A stretch of DNA of 64,000 nt from Nocardia mangyaensis (GCF_001886715.1 NZ_CP018082.1:6696001-6760000), one strand, 5' to 3'; positions 27,290 to 37,127 are shown, counted from the stretch's first letter. Notes: a model not told the origin generated them from the sequence alone. Numbers and translations: made by a program.

Positions 27290-27852
27290 TCACCGCCTCC
27301 GCCCGCTCGGCCTGGCTGCTGTTGATCGCCGGGCTGGCGGGTTGGTTGGCGTCGTTCACCCTCACCGTCGAACGGTTCAAGCTGTTCGTCGACCCCGACT
27401 ACGTGACCTCGTGCAGCATCAACTCGGTGCTCTCGTGTGGCTCGATCATGACGACCGACCAGGCCGCGGTATTCGGGTTCCCCAATCCGCTGATCGGTGT
27501 CGTCGGCTTCTCGGTCGTCGTGACGCTGGCAGTACTCGCCGTGGTCGCGGTCGGTTTCCCGCGCTGGGTCTGGGGCGGGTTGTGGCTGGGCACGGTGCTC
27601 GGGATGGCCGGGCTGTGCTGGCTGATCTTCCAGAGCCTGTACCGGATCAACGCGCTGTGCCCGTACTGCATGGTGGTGTGGGCGGCGGTGCCGGTGCTGT
27701 TCGCGGTGACCACCCAGGAGACCTGGGGTCGCGCGCGCGGGGTGATGGGCATCCTGGCCGAATGGCGCTGGACCCTGGTCGTGGTGTTCTACGCGGTGGT
27801 GCTGCTGCTGGTGTTCCTGAAGTTCCAGGACTACTGGCTGAGCCTGGTCTAA
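27286..27852 (+). CDS. vitamin K epoxide reductase (VKOR) family protein, DsbB-like
   Basis: A 188-residue integral membrane protein with five hydrophobic segments. The active-site pair is LCPYCMVVW and the shuttle loop cysteines are in [12 protein letters not shown]. In actinobacteria VKOR reoxidises DsbA using menaquinone. It is coupled to the DsbA-like gene by a GTGA overlap and converges on the serine protease, overlapping it by four bases (27849-27852). Confidence 0.92.
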   Translation: MITASARSAWLLLIAGLAGWLASFTLTVERFKLFVDPDYVTSCSINSVLSCGSIMTTDQAAVFGFPNPLIGVVGFSVVVTLAVLAVVAVGFPRWVWGGLWLGTVLGMAGLCWLIFQSLYRINALCPYCMVVWAAVPVLFAVTTQETWGRARGVMGILAEWRWTLVVVFYAVVLLLVFLKFQDYWLSLV

Positions 27853-28943
27853 CTGGGCGTTCCCCAGCCGAGCACCACCTCGACCGTGCGGGTGGTGCCG
27901 TCGGGCGCGATGACGTCGAGCAGGACGACATCGGCGGGTTTGCGGACATTGATCGCCGACCTCAACGCCTTGGCGGTGGTGATCGCCCGCCCGTCGACGG
28001 CGGTGATGATGTCACCGGTACCGATCCCGGCGGCCCGCGCGGGTTGTCCGTAGAAGGCCCAGTTCACCTGGGCGCCCGCCGGCTCGGCGTCGACGATCTG
28101 CACACCGAGGGTGGCGGTCGGGCCGATGTGCACGCTCTCGGTCGGTGTGCCCGACCGGATCTGCTCGACGATCCGCACAGCGGTGTCGATCGGCACCGCG
28201 TAGCCATTGGCCGGTTTCGTCTGGTGCTCGGTCCGGCCGCGCTCCCCCGACGCGGCCGTGATCACCCCGACGACCGCGCCGGTGGCGTCGACCAGCGCGC
28301 CACCGGACTGCCCGCCGACCACCGGCGCGGCGATCTCCACCATGCCGTGCAGCGCCTTGCGGGTCAGGTCGGCGGAATTCATCGCGATGATGGTCGCGTT
28401 CAGGCCGGTGATCGGTCCGGCGACCGAGTCGGGCGCGCCACCGTCACCGCCCGCGTCGCCGATGGCCAGCACCTCCTGCCGGATCCGCAGGTCGGCGGAG
28501 GTGCCGAGCCGGGCGGTCGCCAGGCCCGAGGCGCCGGTCAACGACAGCAGCGCGATGTCAGCGGCCGAGTCGTACCCGAGGACCGTCGCGTTGTAGGCCA
28601 GTCCGTTGCCGATGCCGGTCACTGTCAGCACCTCGGCGCCCTTGATCACGTGATGGCTGGTCAGGACCTGCCCGTCCGCGGTGAGCACGATCCCCGATCC
28701 GGCCGCGCCGATGCCCAACGGCGAGGACTCGACCGAGATGTTGACCAGCGCGGGCCGCACCTGATCGGCGACCAGCACCGGATCCAACGGCACCGGCGCC
28801 GGTTGCTCCGCGGTCGCGACGAACTCCGCCGCCGGGCCCGAGCCGAAAAACCCCACCTCACCGCGGTAACCGAGGAACGCGCACACGCCGAGCCCCGCGA
28901 CGAGCAGCGTCACCAGCACCCGACCCACACGATGCACGCGCAC
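27849..28943 (-). CDS. membrane-anchored HtrA-like serine protease with PDZ domain
   Basis: A 364-residue S1C protease. An N-terminal TM ([20 protein letters not shown]) anchors a trypsin-fold domain with catalytic His in LTSHHVIKG, Asp in DSAADIALL and Ser in [10 protein letters not shown], followed by one PDZ domain (about 265-355, [16 protein letters not shown]). It likely degrades or senses misfolded exported proteins. The GTG start at 28943 follows GAGAGGAC. Convergent with the disulfide-forming pair. Confidence 0.88.
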   Translation of the reverse strand: MRVHRVGRVLVTLLVAGLGVCAFLGYRGEVGFFGSGPAAEFVATAEQPAPVPLDPVLVADQVRPALVNISVESSPLGIGAAGSGIVLTADGQVLTSHHVIKGAEVLTVTGIGNGLAYNATVLGYDSAADIALLSLTGASGLATARLGTSADLRIRQEVLAIGDAGGDGGAPDSVAGPITGLNATIIAMNSADLTRKALHGMVEIAAPVVGGQSGGALVDATGAVVGVITAASGERGRTEHQTKPANGYAVPIDTAVRIVEQIRSGTPTESVHIGPTATLGVQIVDAEPAGAQVNWAFYGQPARAAGIGTGDIITAVDGRAITTAKALRSAINVRKPADVVLLDVIAPDGTTRTVEVVLGWGTPS

Positions 28944-29054
28944 GTCCTCTCTCCCGAGCCGACGGTTCCATTGTCACCCGATTTCCCGGTCCGCCGGTCT
29001 CGATCCGGAACCGGTGGGTTGGCAAACCTCGCATGCGGCTGTAGGCATGTATCC

Positions 29055-30107
29055 ATGAGCACCGCAGCCGCCTACGCCATGTCCGCCCCGGACGGATCCT
29101 TCGAGAAGGTCACGGTCGAACGCCGCGCACTCGGGCCCGACGATGTCCTGATCGACATCAAGTACACCGGCATCTGCCACTCCGACATCCACACCGCCCG
29201 CGACGAATGGGGTGGTGCGCAGTACCCGTGCGTGCCCGGTCACGAGATCGCGGGCATCGTCGCGGCCGTCGGTCCGGAGGTGCGCAAATATCAGGTCGGT
29301 GACCGGGTCGGCGTCGGCTGCCTGGTGAACTCCTGTGGCAAGTGTGAACCGTGTCTGGCCGGCGAGGAGCAGTACTGCGCCACCGGCGCGACCTGGACCT
29401 ACAACTCCCCCGTCGCGGAGTCGGTGCAGCCCGGCGGGTACACCATCGGCGGCTACTCCACCCAGATCGTGGTGGGTGAGAGCTTCGTCGTCGCCATTCC
29501 CGAGGGGATCGGCCTCGATGTCGCCGCGCCGCTGCTGTGCGCGGGGATCACGCTGTATTCGCCGCTGCGGCACTGGAACGCCGGGCCGGGCAAGAAGGTC
29601 GCGATCATCGGCATGGGCGGGCTGGGCCACGTCGGGGTGAAGATCGCCGCGGCGCTGGGTGCCGAGGTCACCGTGCTCAGCCAATCGCTACGCAAGCGCG
29701 ACGACGGCCTGCGGATGGGCGCCTCCCACTACTACGCCACCAGCGACCGGGAGACCTTCCGTCAGCTGCGCGGCCGGTTCGACCTGATCATCAACACCGT
29801 CTCCGCCGACCTCCCGATCGACCACTACCTGCGCCTGCTCGCCCTCGACGGCACCCTGGTCATCCTCGGCCTGCCCGAGAACCCGATGCGCGTCACCGGC
29901 CGCCACCTCGCCGCCTACCGCCGCTCACTGGCCGGTTCGATGATCGGCGGCATCGCCCAGACCCAAGAGATGCTGAACTTCTGCGCCTCCCACGGCATCG
30001 GCGCCGAGATCGAACTCATCTCCGCCGACGAGATCGATTCCGCCTACGAACGCGTCGTGGCCAGCGACGTCCAGTACCGCTTCGTGATCGATACTGTGTC
30101 TATTTGA
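29055..30107 (+). CDS. zinc-dependent NAD(P) alcohol/aldehyde dehydrogenase (AdhC/CAD type)
   Basis: A 350-residue medium-chain dehydrogenase. Catalytic zinc ligands are in [15 protein letters not shown] and LLCAGITLY; the structural zinc uses four Cys in [15 protein letters not shown]; the nucleotide loop is [15 protein letters not shown]. This pattern is the AdhC/YahK family that reduces aldehydes with NADPH. ATG 29055 starts MSTAAAYAM. The hairpin repeat block begins within its stop codon. Confidence 0.92.
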   Translation: MSTAAAYAMSAPDGSFEKVTVERRALGPDDVLIDIKYTGICHSDIHTARDEWGGAQYPCVPGHEIAGIVAAVGPEVRKYQVGDRVGVGCLVNSCGKCEPCLAGEEQYCATGATWTYNSPVAESVQPGGYTIGGYSTQIVVGESFVVAIPEGIGLDVAAPLLCAGITLYSPLRHWNAGPGKKVAIIGMGGLGHVGVKIAAALGAEVTVLSQSLRKRDDGLRMGASHYYATSDRETFRQLRGRFDLIINTVSADLPIDHYLRLLALDGTLVILGLPENPMRVTGRHLAAYRRSLAGSMIGGIAQTQEMLNFCASHGIGAEIELISADEIDSAYERVVASDVQYRFVIDTVSI

Positions 30108-30448
30108 GCGCTGGCGCGCTCGAGTTCGCGCCCCCGGCGGTCCCGCCGATCAGGTGCCGTGGCTTGCTCCTTCGTCGCCTACGCCACGGCACCTGATCGG
30201 CGGGACGGGCGCGAACCGCCGACTGCGTCGGCGATCCCTCCTCGGGGTCGGGATGTGCGGGGCCGGTTTGTTGGAGCGGTGGCGGGTTCGGGGTTCGCGT
30301 TCCTGAGCGGTCCTGTCGATCGGGCACCGTTGCTTGCTCCTTCGTCGCGTACGCACCGGCGCCTGATCGGCGGGACGGGCGCGAACCGCCGACTGCGTCG
30401 GCGATCCCTCCTCGGGGTCGGGATGTGCGGGGCCGGTTTGTTGGAGCG
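30106..30448. repeat. tandem intergenic hairpin repeat, two units
   Basis: Between adhC and the AI-2E gene two units of about 170 bp lie in tandem. Bases 30192-30278 and 30362-30448 are identical (87 bp). Unit 1 contains a 22-bp near-perfect stem (30142-30163 with 30183-30204, 19-base loop); unit 2 has a degenerate stem. The block starts at the adhC stop codon. A related, diverged block in opposite orientation is at about 35790-36093. From 30449 to 30626 I see only further GC-rich remnant sequence and the presumed promoter of the next gene. Confidence 0.85.
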
Positions 30449-30626
30449 CTGACGGGCTCGGGGTTTGTGGCACTGTCGGTCCCGTCGTACGGGGACCGGA
30501 AGGGGCCGTGCGGATTCGGGGAGTAGTCACCGGTTGGTGACCCTGCGGGGTTTGCCTGTGCTCCAGATGTGTTCGGGCCGTGCGTGCCGCACGGCCGGGT
30601 CGCCGCCGGATCGGTACCGTGACGAC

Positions 30627-31823
30627 GTGGCCGACGACGACGAAAAACCCTCCAGCCCCGCCACACCGGCGCCGGTCGGCGCGGCGGGGCTGCTGCCGCC
30701 GAGTTGGTCGGTGCGGCAACCGCCGCGGTGGTTGCCGAGGGCACTGCTGTACGCCGCGCTGACCATCGCCGGGCTGATCGCCGCCTTCTGGGTGCTGGGC
30801 AAGATGCAGGGTCTGCTGACCGTGCTGATGGTTTCGCTGTTCCTGGCGTTCGCGATCGAACCTGCGGTGAACTGGCTTGCCGCGCGCGGGGTTCGGCGCG
30901 GTGCGGGCACCGGCGCGGTGTTCCTGCTGGTGCTGGTGGTGATCGTGGCGTTCGTCTGGACGCTGGGCGCGCTGCTGGTCAATCAGGTGACCATGCTGGT
31001 GACGAACGCGCCGGACTATGTCCAGGACCTGGTCGACTGGATCAACGCCACCTTCAACCAGGATCTGTCCGGTGACGACCTGACTCACTACGCCACCGAG
31101 TGGAGTTCCACGATCGAGGGGTATCTGGTCGGGCTGGCCGGAAATGTCTGGGGCATCGGCACTGTCGCGATCGGCGCGATATTCCAGATGCTCGGAGTGC
31201 TGCTGTTCACCTTCTATTTCGCCGCCGACGGGCCACGATTCCGTACCTGGGTGTGCTCGCTGCTACCGCCGAAGCAGCAGAAGCACGTGCTGCGGGCCTG
31301 GGACATCGCGGTGGAGAAGACCGGCGGCTACATCTACTCACGCGCCCTGCTGGCCCTGTGCTCGACGATCGCCCACTACGTGGCGCTGCGGGTGCTCGAC
31401 GTGCCATCGGCGTTCGCGCTGGCCCTGTGGGTCGGCGTCGTCTCCCAGTTCATCCCCACCGTCGGCACCTACCTGGCCGGGGCGCTCCCGGTCCTGGTCG
31501 CCCTGGTCAACGACCCGATCACCGCGCTGTGGATTCTGCTGTTCATCGTGGCCTACCAGCAGTTCGAGAACTACGTCCTGCAACCACGAATCACCGCGAC
31601 CACCCTCGACATGCACCCGGCGGTGGCCTTCGGGGCGGTGATCGCCGGTGCCGCGCTACTCGGACCCACGGGCGCCCTGCTGGCCATTCCCGTCACCGCC
31701 ACCCTGCAGGGTTTCGCCGCCGCCTACGTTCGCCGCTACGAGGTCACCGAGGACACACCGGTCCGGCCGAGGAAGAAGCGCGGGCAATCCAAGCCCGAAC
31801 CCGCCGAATCGGACGAAGAGTGA
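30627..31823 (+). CDS. AI-2E family (PerM) transporter
   Basis: A 398-residue membrane protein with seven to eight hydrophobic segments. Family features are MQGLLTVLMVSLFLAFAIEP, the soluble middle domain with WINATFNQDLS, and QFENYVLQPRITATTL. Members export autoinducer-like molecules or act as Na+/H+ exchangers; the role here is unknown. GTG 30627 was chosen since upstream sequence is part of the repeat-derived region. The tail is basic and acidic (RKKRGQSKPEPAESDEE). Confidence 0.85.
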   Translation: MADDDEKPSSPATPAPVGAAGLLPPSWSVRQPPRWLPRALLYAALTIAGLIAAFWVLGKMQGLLTVLMVSLFLAFAIEPAVNWLAARGVRRGAGTGAVFLLVLVVIVAFVWTLGALLVNQVTMLVTNAPDYVQDLVDWINATFNQDLSGDDLTHYATEWSSTIEGYLVGLAGNVWGIGTVAIGAIFQMLGVLLFTFYFAADGPRFRTWVCSLLPPKQQKHVLRAWDIAVEKTGGYIYSRALLALCSTIAHYVALRVLDVPSAFALALWVGVVSQFIPTVGTYLAGALPVLVALVNDPITALWILLFIVAYQQFENYVLQPRITATTLDMHPAVAFGAVIAGAALLGPTGALLAIPVTATLQGFAAAYVRRYEVTEDTPVRPRKKRGQSKPEPAESDEE

Positions 31824-31965
31824 GCATCGGCGTGCCGACCGCCTGACCGTCCTGCTCGCAGTACCGGCATCGCCGCCGTCGACCGTCCATGGCCGGTCGA
31901 CCCGTACCTCATTTCACCCTCGACGGATGATGCGCACCCCGGCGCTCCCGCCGAGGCTGGTCCCC

Positions 31966-33300
31966 ATGACGAACCCGCCCGTATCCGAACTCGCCGCGCA
32001 GTCCTACCTGTACGGGTTCCCGCTCGTGTTCAACCTCGATTCCATCGATCGATTCGTCCGCGAAGGTGTCGGTTCGAGCCCGGCGACGCCGTACAACAGC
32101 TTCTCCCACGCTCGCGTCCTCGCCGACGCGAGCGCGACGTTCGTCTCGGTCAACAACGACACCGTGTACTCGATCGCGCCGGTCGACCTCTCGGTCGGTC
32201 CGGTCACCCTCCATGTGCCGCCCACCGAGGACCGGTACTACGTCATGCAGTTCATCGACGCCTGGACCGACAACTTCGCCTACGTCGGCACCCGGGCCAC
32301 CGGCAACCGCGAGGGCGACTATCTGCTGGTACCGCCGGGCTGGCAAGGCACGACCCCGGACGCCACGACGCTCATCCGATTCCCGACCACCGTCGGGGTG
32401 ATCGTCGGCCGGTGGGCCTGTGCCGACGAGGCCGATCTCGCCGCCGTGCACGCGTTGCAGGACGCGACGACCTTGACCGCTCTCGACCGAGCGGCGCAGC
32501 CCGTCGGCCTTCCGTCGCCGGACCCGGCCGTCGCCGCGGACCTGATGTTCCTCGAGAAGCTGCGGGTCTGGTCGCAGGCGTTTCCGCCGGCGCCGCGTGA
32601 TCGCGCACTCGAGGAATCGTTCGCCCCGATCGGCGTCACGACCGCGGGTAACTCCCCGTACCTCGATCTCGACCCGGATCGAGCCTCCGCCCTGCGGTCC
32701 GGGCTCGGTGAGGGCCAGGAAGAACTGACGACGGCGATGCGGGGCGGGGCGGGCGTCGTGGGCGAGGTCTGGCAGTTGATGCTGCACACCTTCGACTACA
32801 ACCTCGACTACTTCGAGGTCGGCGCGCTCGACGACGAGAAGTTCAAGATCGCCGACCCCACGCAGCGAATCGTGGCGCGCGCCGTCGCGGCGAAAGCCGG
32901 GCTCTGGGGCAACCACGCCTACGAGGCCGCCTACGCGATGATCTACGTCGACAGCACCGGTGCGCAGTTGAACGGCGCGAACACCTACACCTTGCGCCTG
33001 GACCCCACCCCGCCGGTCGACGCGTTCTGGTCGGTCACCATGTATTCGATGCCGGACTTCTATCTGTGCGCCAACCCGATCGACCGCTACTCGATCGGTG
33101 ACCGCACGCCCGGCCTCGTCTACGACGAGAACGGCGCGCTCACCATCACCATCAGCCACGTCGAACCCAGCGACCCCAAAGCCCGCGCGAACTGGCTTCC
33201 GGCCCCGGACGGAGACTTCCGCCCCTGCATGCGCATGTACGCGCCCCAGCCCCCGGTCATCGACCAGACCTACGTCCTGCCCCAGATCAACAGAACCTGA
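31966..33300 (+). CDS. DUF1254/DUF1214 domain protein
   Basis: A 444-residue protein with an N-terminal DUF1254 (AAQSYLYGFPLVFNLDSIDR; VSVNNDTVYSIAPVDLS) and a C-terminal DUF1214 (TYTLRLDPTPPVDAFWSVTM; YSMPDFYLCANPIDRYSIGD). Such proteins are widespread in soil bacteria and have no agreed function. ATG 31966 gives MTNPPVSELA; an ATG at 31927 is possible. No signal peptide is present with this start. It converges on metE, 31 bp away. Confidence 0.82.
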   Translation: MTNPPVSELAAQSYLYGFPLVFNLDSIDRFVREGVGSSPATPYNSFSHARVLADASATFVSVNNDTVYSIAPVDLSVGPVTLHVPPTEDRYYVMQFIDAWTDNFAYVGTRATGNREGDYLLVPPGWQGTTPDATTLIRFPTTVGVIVGRWACADEADLAAVHALQDATTLTALDRAAQPVGLPSPDPAVAADLMFLEKLRVWSQAFPPAPRDRALEESFAPIGVTTAGNSPYLDLDPDRASALRSGLGEGQEELTTAMRGGAGVVGEVWQLMLHTFDYNLDYFEVGALDDEKFKIADPTQRIVARAVAAKAGLWGNHAYEAAYAMIYVDSTGAQLNGANTYTLRLDPTPPVDAFWSVTMYSMPDFYLCANPIDRYSIGDRTPGLVYDENGALTITISHVEPSDPKARANWLPAPDGDFRPCMRMYAPQPPVIDQTYVLPQINRT

Positions 33301-33331
33301 GCCGGCAGAACCGGGCGCGCCGGTTTCGCGT

Positions 33332-35656
33332 CTACTCCGCCGAGGCCGCTTCGGCTTCGGCAGCCAGTGCCCGCCGACGCACTCGGCGCGCGGCGGCGAC
33401 CATGTTGCGCAGTGACGGCTCGAGCTGCCAGTAGTGGCGGGTCTTGAGGCCGCCATCCGGGTTGGCCCACAGACGTTGCGGGGTCACGGCGTTGGCGGCC
33501 TGGGTGAGGAGCTCGTCGAACTCGTCGATGTCGGGGATGCGGGCCGAGCGGCTCTCGTAGACACCGGGGCCGACGCCGTGGCTGAGACCGTGGCCGCTCG
33601 CGACGTCCTCGGTGAGCGCCTCGATGACCCACTCGATCGAGCGGGTCGCCACGATCGCGGTGACATCGGCATCGAGCTGATCGATCGCGTCGACCACCTC
33701 GGTGCGACCGGAGTAGCCGATGTGGGTGTGGATCTGGGTGTCGGCGCGCACACCGGAGGTGGCCAGCTTGAACGCGGCGACCGCCCAGCGCAGGTACTCC
33801 TCGCGTCCGTGCGGACGCGAGGGCAGCAGCTCGCGGATGGCGGGTTCGTCGACCTGGATGATCGCGATACCGGCCTTCTCCAGGTCGACCACCTCGTCGC
33901 GGATGGCCAGCGCCACCTGGTCGGCGGTCTCGTAGAGCGGCTGGTCCTGGCGCACGAAGGAGCGGGCCAGCATGGTGACCGGTCCGGTGACCATGCCCTT
34001 CACCGGCCGGTCGGTCAGCGACTGCGCGTAGCTGGTCCACTCGACCGACATCGGCGCCGGACGCGAGACATCGCCGTAGACGACCGGCGGTCGCACACAG
34101 CGTGATCCGTACACCTGCACCCAGCCGAAGCGGGTGGTGGCGAAGCCGTCGAGCTGCTCGGCGAAGTACTGGATCATGTCGTTGCGCTCGTGCTCACCGT
34201 GCACGAACACATCGAGGCCGATGTCCTCCTGCAGCCGGATCGTCGCCTCGATCTCGGCCTCGACCAGTTTGCGGTAGTCCTGCTCGGACAGCCGCCCCGA
34301 GGCCACCTCGTGACGGGCCTGCCGCAGCTTGCCGCTCTGCGGGAACGAACCCAGCGTGGTGGCGGGCACCACCGGCAGGTTCAGCCGTTCCTGCTGCGCG
34401 GCACGGCGCACCACGTACGGTTCGCGTTCACGCATGTCCGGGGTCACCGCGTACACCCGCTGCCGCACCGCGTGCTTCTGCTTGAAGTGCACCTCGGTGG
34501 GCCGCTTGCGCCAGTTCTCCGACGGGCCCTCGGTGAGCGCCTTGGCCAGCGAGACCACCTCGCCCACCTTCTGCTTGGCGAAGGCGAGCCGGTCGGCGAC
34601 ATTGCCCTCGATGTCGTACTCGGCGAGCACGTCATAGGGCACGTGCAACAGCGTGGTGCCGGTGGACACGACCAGGTCGGGGCAGACCTCGGCGATCGAG
34701 TTGAGGTAGTTCAACGTCACGTAGCGGTCGGCGCGCCAGACATTGGTGCCGCTGATGACACCGGCGTAGATCCGCTTGCGCTTGATCCCCGGGATCGCGG
34801 CCAGCTCCTCCGGCGTCATCCGGTAGGCGGACAGATCCAGCCCGATCGCCTCGACATTGCTCGCGGCCAGGATCCGCAGCGCCTCACCGAAATCGCCGTA
34901 CTGCCCGGTGACCAGGATGCGCGGACGCAGCGGCGCCTTCGACAGCGTCTGGTAGGCCTTCTCGAACGCGGCCAGTTCGGCGGGCGAGCGCTCACCGGTG
35001 AAGCAGGGCTCGTCGAGCTGGACACAGGTCGAGCCGCGCTTGGCCAGCAGCTCGAACAGCTCCTCGTAGAACGGCAGCAGCTGGTCGAGCAGGCTCAGCG
35101 TGTCGAACTCGGCCTCGCCGGGCACGTGCCCCGCCTTCGACAGCAGCAGCAGCGACACCGGACCCAGCACCACCGGACGCAGTTCGATCCCGCGCTCCAT
35201 CGCCCGGTCCCACTCGTCGAGCAGGGCCTCGGGATGCAGCGAGAACGTGGTGTCGGCGTCGAGTTCGGGCTGGCGGTAGTGGTAGTTGGTGCCGAAGAAG
35301 CGCACCAGCTCCAGCGGCGGCAGATCCGGGTTGCCGCGCGCCATCAGGAAGTAGAAGTCCAGCGGGTCCAGACCCTCCTGGTACTCGGCGAACCGTGACG
35401 GGACCGCGCCGAAGAGCAGCGCGTTGTCGAGCACGTGGTCGTAGAAGGAGAAGGTGTTGCCGGGAACCTGGGTGAGTCCGGTCGCGGCCAGCTCGTTGAA
35501 CTGACGCTCCTGGATGTCGCGGCCGACCGCGAGCAGCTCCTCGCGCTCGAGCGATCCGCGCCAATACGCCTCGAGCGCACGCTTGAGCTCGCGGTGCGGA
35601 CCGACTCTCGGATAGCCGAGAACACTCGACCCGAATCCATCGGTGACGTTGACCAT
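33332..35656 (-). CDS. metE: MetE-like protein (cobalamin-independent methionine synthase fold) with ablated zinc site
   Basis: A 774-residue two-barrel MetE-like protein of full length with strongly conserved scaffold: YPRVGPHRELKRA at the start, TTLGSFPQSGKLRQAR, DVFVHGEHERNDM, YGSRCVRPP and IQVDEPAIRELLP. The catalytic zinc site is not conserved. Only His645 remains (IHTHIGYSG); Cys643, Glu665 and Cys726 of E. coli MetE align with Gly647, Val669 (TAIVATRS) and Gly735 (NPDGGLKTR), and the YDIHSP histidine aligns with Arg703. Without these ligands homocysteine thiol activation is not expected, so the name describes homology only. Start ATG 35656 follows GGAAGGG. No cobalamin riboswitch is seen upstream. 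Confidence 0.9.
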   Translation of the reverse strand: MVNVTDGFGSSVLGYPRVGPHRELKRALEAYWRGSLEREELLAVGRDIQERQFNELAATGLTQVPGNTFSFYDHVLDNALLFGAVPSRFAEYQEGLDPLDFYFLMARGNPDLPPLELVRFFGTNYHYRQPELDADTTFSLHPEALLDEWDRAMERGIELRPVVLGPVSLLLLSKAGHVPGEAEFDTLSLLDQLLPFYEELFELLAKRGSTCVQLDEPCFTGERSPAELAAFEKAYQTLSKAPLRPRILVTGQYGDFGEALRILAASNVEAIGLDLSAYRMTPEELAAIPGIKRKRIYAGVISGTNVWRADRYVTLNYLNSIAEVCPDLVVSTGTTLLHVPYDVLAEYDIEGNVADRLAFAKQKVGEVVSLAKALTEGPSENWRKRPTEVHFKQKHAVRQRVYAVTPDMREREPYVVRRAAQQERLNLPVVPATTLGSFPQSGKLRQARHEVASGRLSEQDYRKLVEAEIEATIRLQEDIGLDVFVHGEHERNDMIQYFAEQLDGFATTRFGWVQVYGSRCVRPPVVYGDVSRPAPMSVEWTSYAQSLTDRPVKGMVTGPVTMLARSFVRQDQPLYETADQVALAIRDEVVDLEKAGIAIIQVDEPAIRELLPSRPHGREEYLRWAVAAFKLATSGVRADTQIHTHIGYSGRTEVVDAIDQLDADVTAIVATRSIEWVIEALTEDVASGHGLSHGVGPGVYESRSARIPDIDEFDELLTQAANAVTPQRLWANPDGGLKTRHYWQLEPSLRNMVAAARRVRRRALAAEAEAASAE

Positions 35657-35789
35657 GACCGGGACATCCCTTCCATCACCTGCTCGGGACCAACCAGTGC
35701 CAGTGGTCCACCGAGCAACGCTGCGCTCGCGATAATTCAGCCGCCCCGAATCCCCGGACCGGCACTATGCAGCTTAGGCGCTGACCTCG

Positions 35790-36093
35790 ACACGCTCACC
35801 CAACCCCGCACGACCGGGACCGGCAGGGCCGCGAACCGCGAGCGCCAGCGCTCCATCAAGCCCAACCCCGGAAGACCCGACCTCGAGAAGACAGGGCCGC
35901 GAACTCCGAGGGCGCCACCGTTGCAACAAACCCAGCCCCGCACGACCCGACCTCGAGGAGGGTCCGCCGACGAAGTCGGCGGTTCGCGCCCGTCCCGCCG
36001 ATCAGGCGCCGTGGCGTAGGCGACGAAGGAGCAAGCCACGGTGCCTGATCGGCGGGACCGCCGGGGGCGCGAACTCGAGCGCGCCAGCGCTCC
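35790..36093. repeat. inverted, diverged copies of the hairpin repeat
   Basis: The 439-bp region between metE and fadB2 holds about two units of the repeat seen at 30106-30448, in opposite orientation. The clearest has a 22-bp stem with one mismatch (35994-36015 with 36035-36056, 19-base loop), and ends 2 bases before the fadB2 stop codon. On the fadB2 strand the repeat therefore begins right after the stop, as at adhC. It may act as a terminator. The remaining 35657-35789 is the metE leader with a 6-bp dyad GGACCA/TGGTCC. Confidence 0.8.
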
Positions 36094-36095
36094 AA

Positions 36096-36962
36096 CTAGT
36101 ACTGGTAGAAACCAGCGCCCGTCTTCTTGCCGAGCAGGCCGGCTTCGACCATGCGCATCAGCAGCGGCGGCGCCGAGTACAGCGGCTCCTTGAACTCCGA
36201 GTACATCGAGTCCGCGATCGACTTCACCGTATCGAGCCCGACCAGGTCGGTCAGCGCCAGCGGGCCCATCGGGTGAGCACAGCCGAGCACCATGGCCTTG
36301 TCGACGTCTTCCTTGGTGGCGAAGCCCGACTCGACCATCCGGATGGCCGAGAGCAGGTACGGCACCAGCAGCGCGTTGACCACGAAACCGGAGCGGTCGG
36401 CCGAACGAACGACCTGCTTGCCCAGGATGTCGGCGGCGAACTGCTCGGCACGCTTGGCGACCGGCTCGCTGGTCTTGAGCGTGGTGACCAGCTCGACCAG
36501 CGGCAGCACCGGCACCGGGTTGAAGAAGTGCAGGCCCACCACGCGCTCGGGGTTCGCGGTGGCGACGGCGATCTTCATGATCGGGATGGATGAGGTGTTG
36601 GAGGCGAGCACAGCGTCGGGGTCGGTGACGACCTTGTCCAGCTCGCTGAAGATGCCGGTCTTGACCTCTTCGTTCTCGACAACGGCCTCGACCACCAGCT
36701 GACGGTCGGCGAAGTCGCTGAGATCGGAGGTGAAGCGCAGCCGCCAGGCGGCCTGCTCCCGCTCGCGCTCGGTGATCTTGCCGCTGCTCACGCCACGATC
36801 CAGCGAGCGCAGGATGCGCGCGCGGCCCGCAGCGGCGAGTTCACGGGTGGTCTCGTAGACGAGGACGTCGACGTGCGCGCGTGCGCACACTTCGGCGATA
36901 CCAGCGCCCATCTGTCCCGCGCCGATGATTCCGACGCGCTGGATCTTCTCGCTGCTGCTCAC
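36096..36962 (-). CDS. fadB2: 3-hydroxybutyryl-CoA dehydrogenase
   Basis: A 288-residue NAD(P)-dependent 3-hydroxyacyl-CoA dehydrogenase. Cofactor motif GIIGAGQMGAGIAEV, active-site Ser/His/Glu region SNTSSIPI and GLHFFNPVPVLPLVELV, and Asn in DRSGFVVNALLVPYLL are present, and the C terminus LGKKTGAGFYQY is typical. It interconverts acetoacetyl-CoA and 3-hydroxybutyryl-CoA in lipid metabolism. The GTG start at 36962 follows AGGAG. Adjacent to aceA as in M. tuberculosis icl1-fadB2. Confidence 0.95.
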   Translation of the reverse strand: MSSSEKIQRVGIIGAGQMGAGIAEVCARAHVDVLVYETTRELAAAGRARILRSLDRGVSSGKITEREREQAAWRLRFTSDLSDFADRQLVVEAVVENEEVKTGIFSELDKVVTDPDAVLASNTSSIPIMKIAVATANPERVVGLHFFNPVPVLPLVELVTTLKTSEPVAKRAEQFAADILGKQVVRSADRSGFVVNALLVPYLLSAIRMVESGFATKEDVDKAMVLGCAHPMGPLALTDLVGLDTVKSIADSMYSEFKEPLYSAPPLLMRMVEAGLLGKKTGAGFYQY

Positions 36963-37044
36963 GTCCCGCTCCTGTATCTATTAGCGGCTGGCGCCGCGGA
37001 TTTCGGCCCTGTAACCCGCGGGTTTCGGCCCACAGTATAGGGAT

Positions 37045-37080
37045 GCCCTCCCCCGTCGGGGCTGATCGACGGGGGAGGGC
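37045..37080 (-). terminator. hairpin after aceA
   Basis: A perfect 13-bp inverted repeat GCCCTCCCCCGTC / GACGGGGGAGGGC with a 10-base loop lies 48 bases beyond the aceA stop, between aceA and fadB2. A TATACT-like -10 for fadB2 follows at about 37033-37038. Confidence 0.6.
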
Positions 37081-37127
37081 GTACACCCCTACTTTTGTAG
37101 AGGAAATCCGTTGCTGGTCAAAGCAAC

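Noticed and set aside
30106..30448. CRISPR-like array
   Set aside because: Only two long units with internal stems and no short regular spacers; the structure is a hairpin repeat.
35657..35789. Possible cobalamin riboswitch upstream of metE
   Set aside because: No B12-box-like sequence or multi-helix layout is visible in the short leader; only a 6-bp dyad is present.
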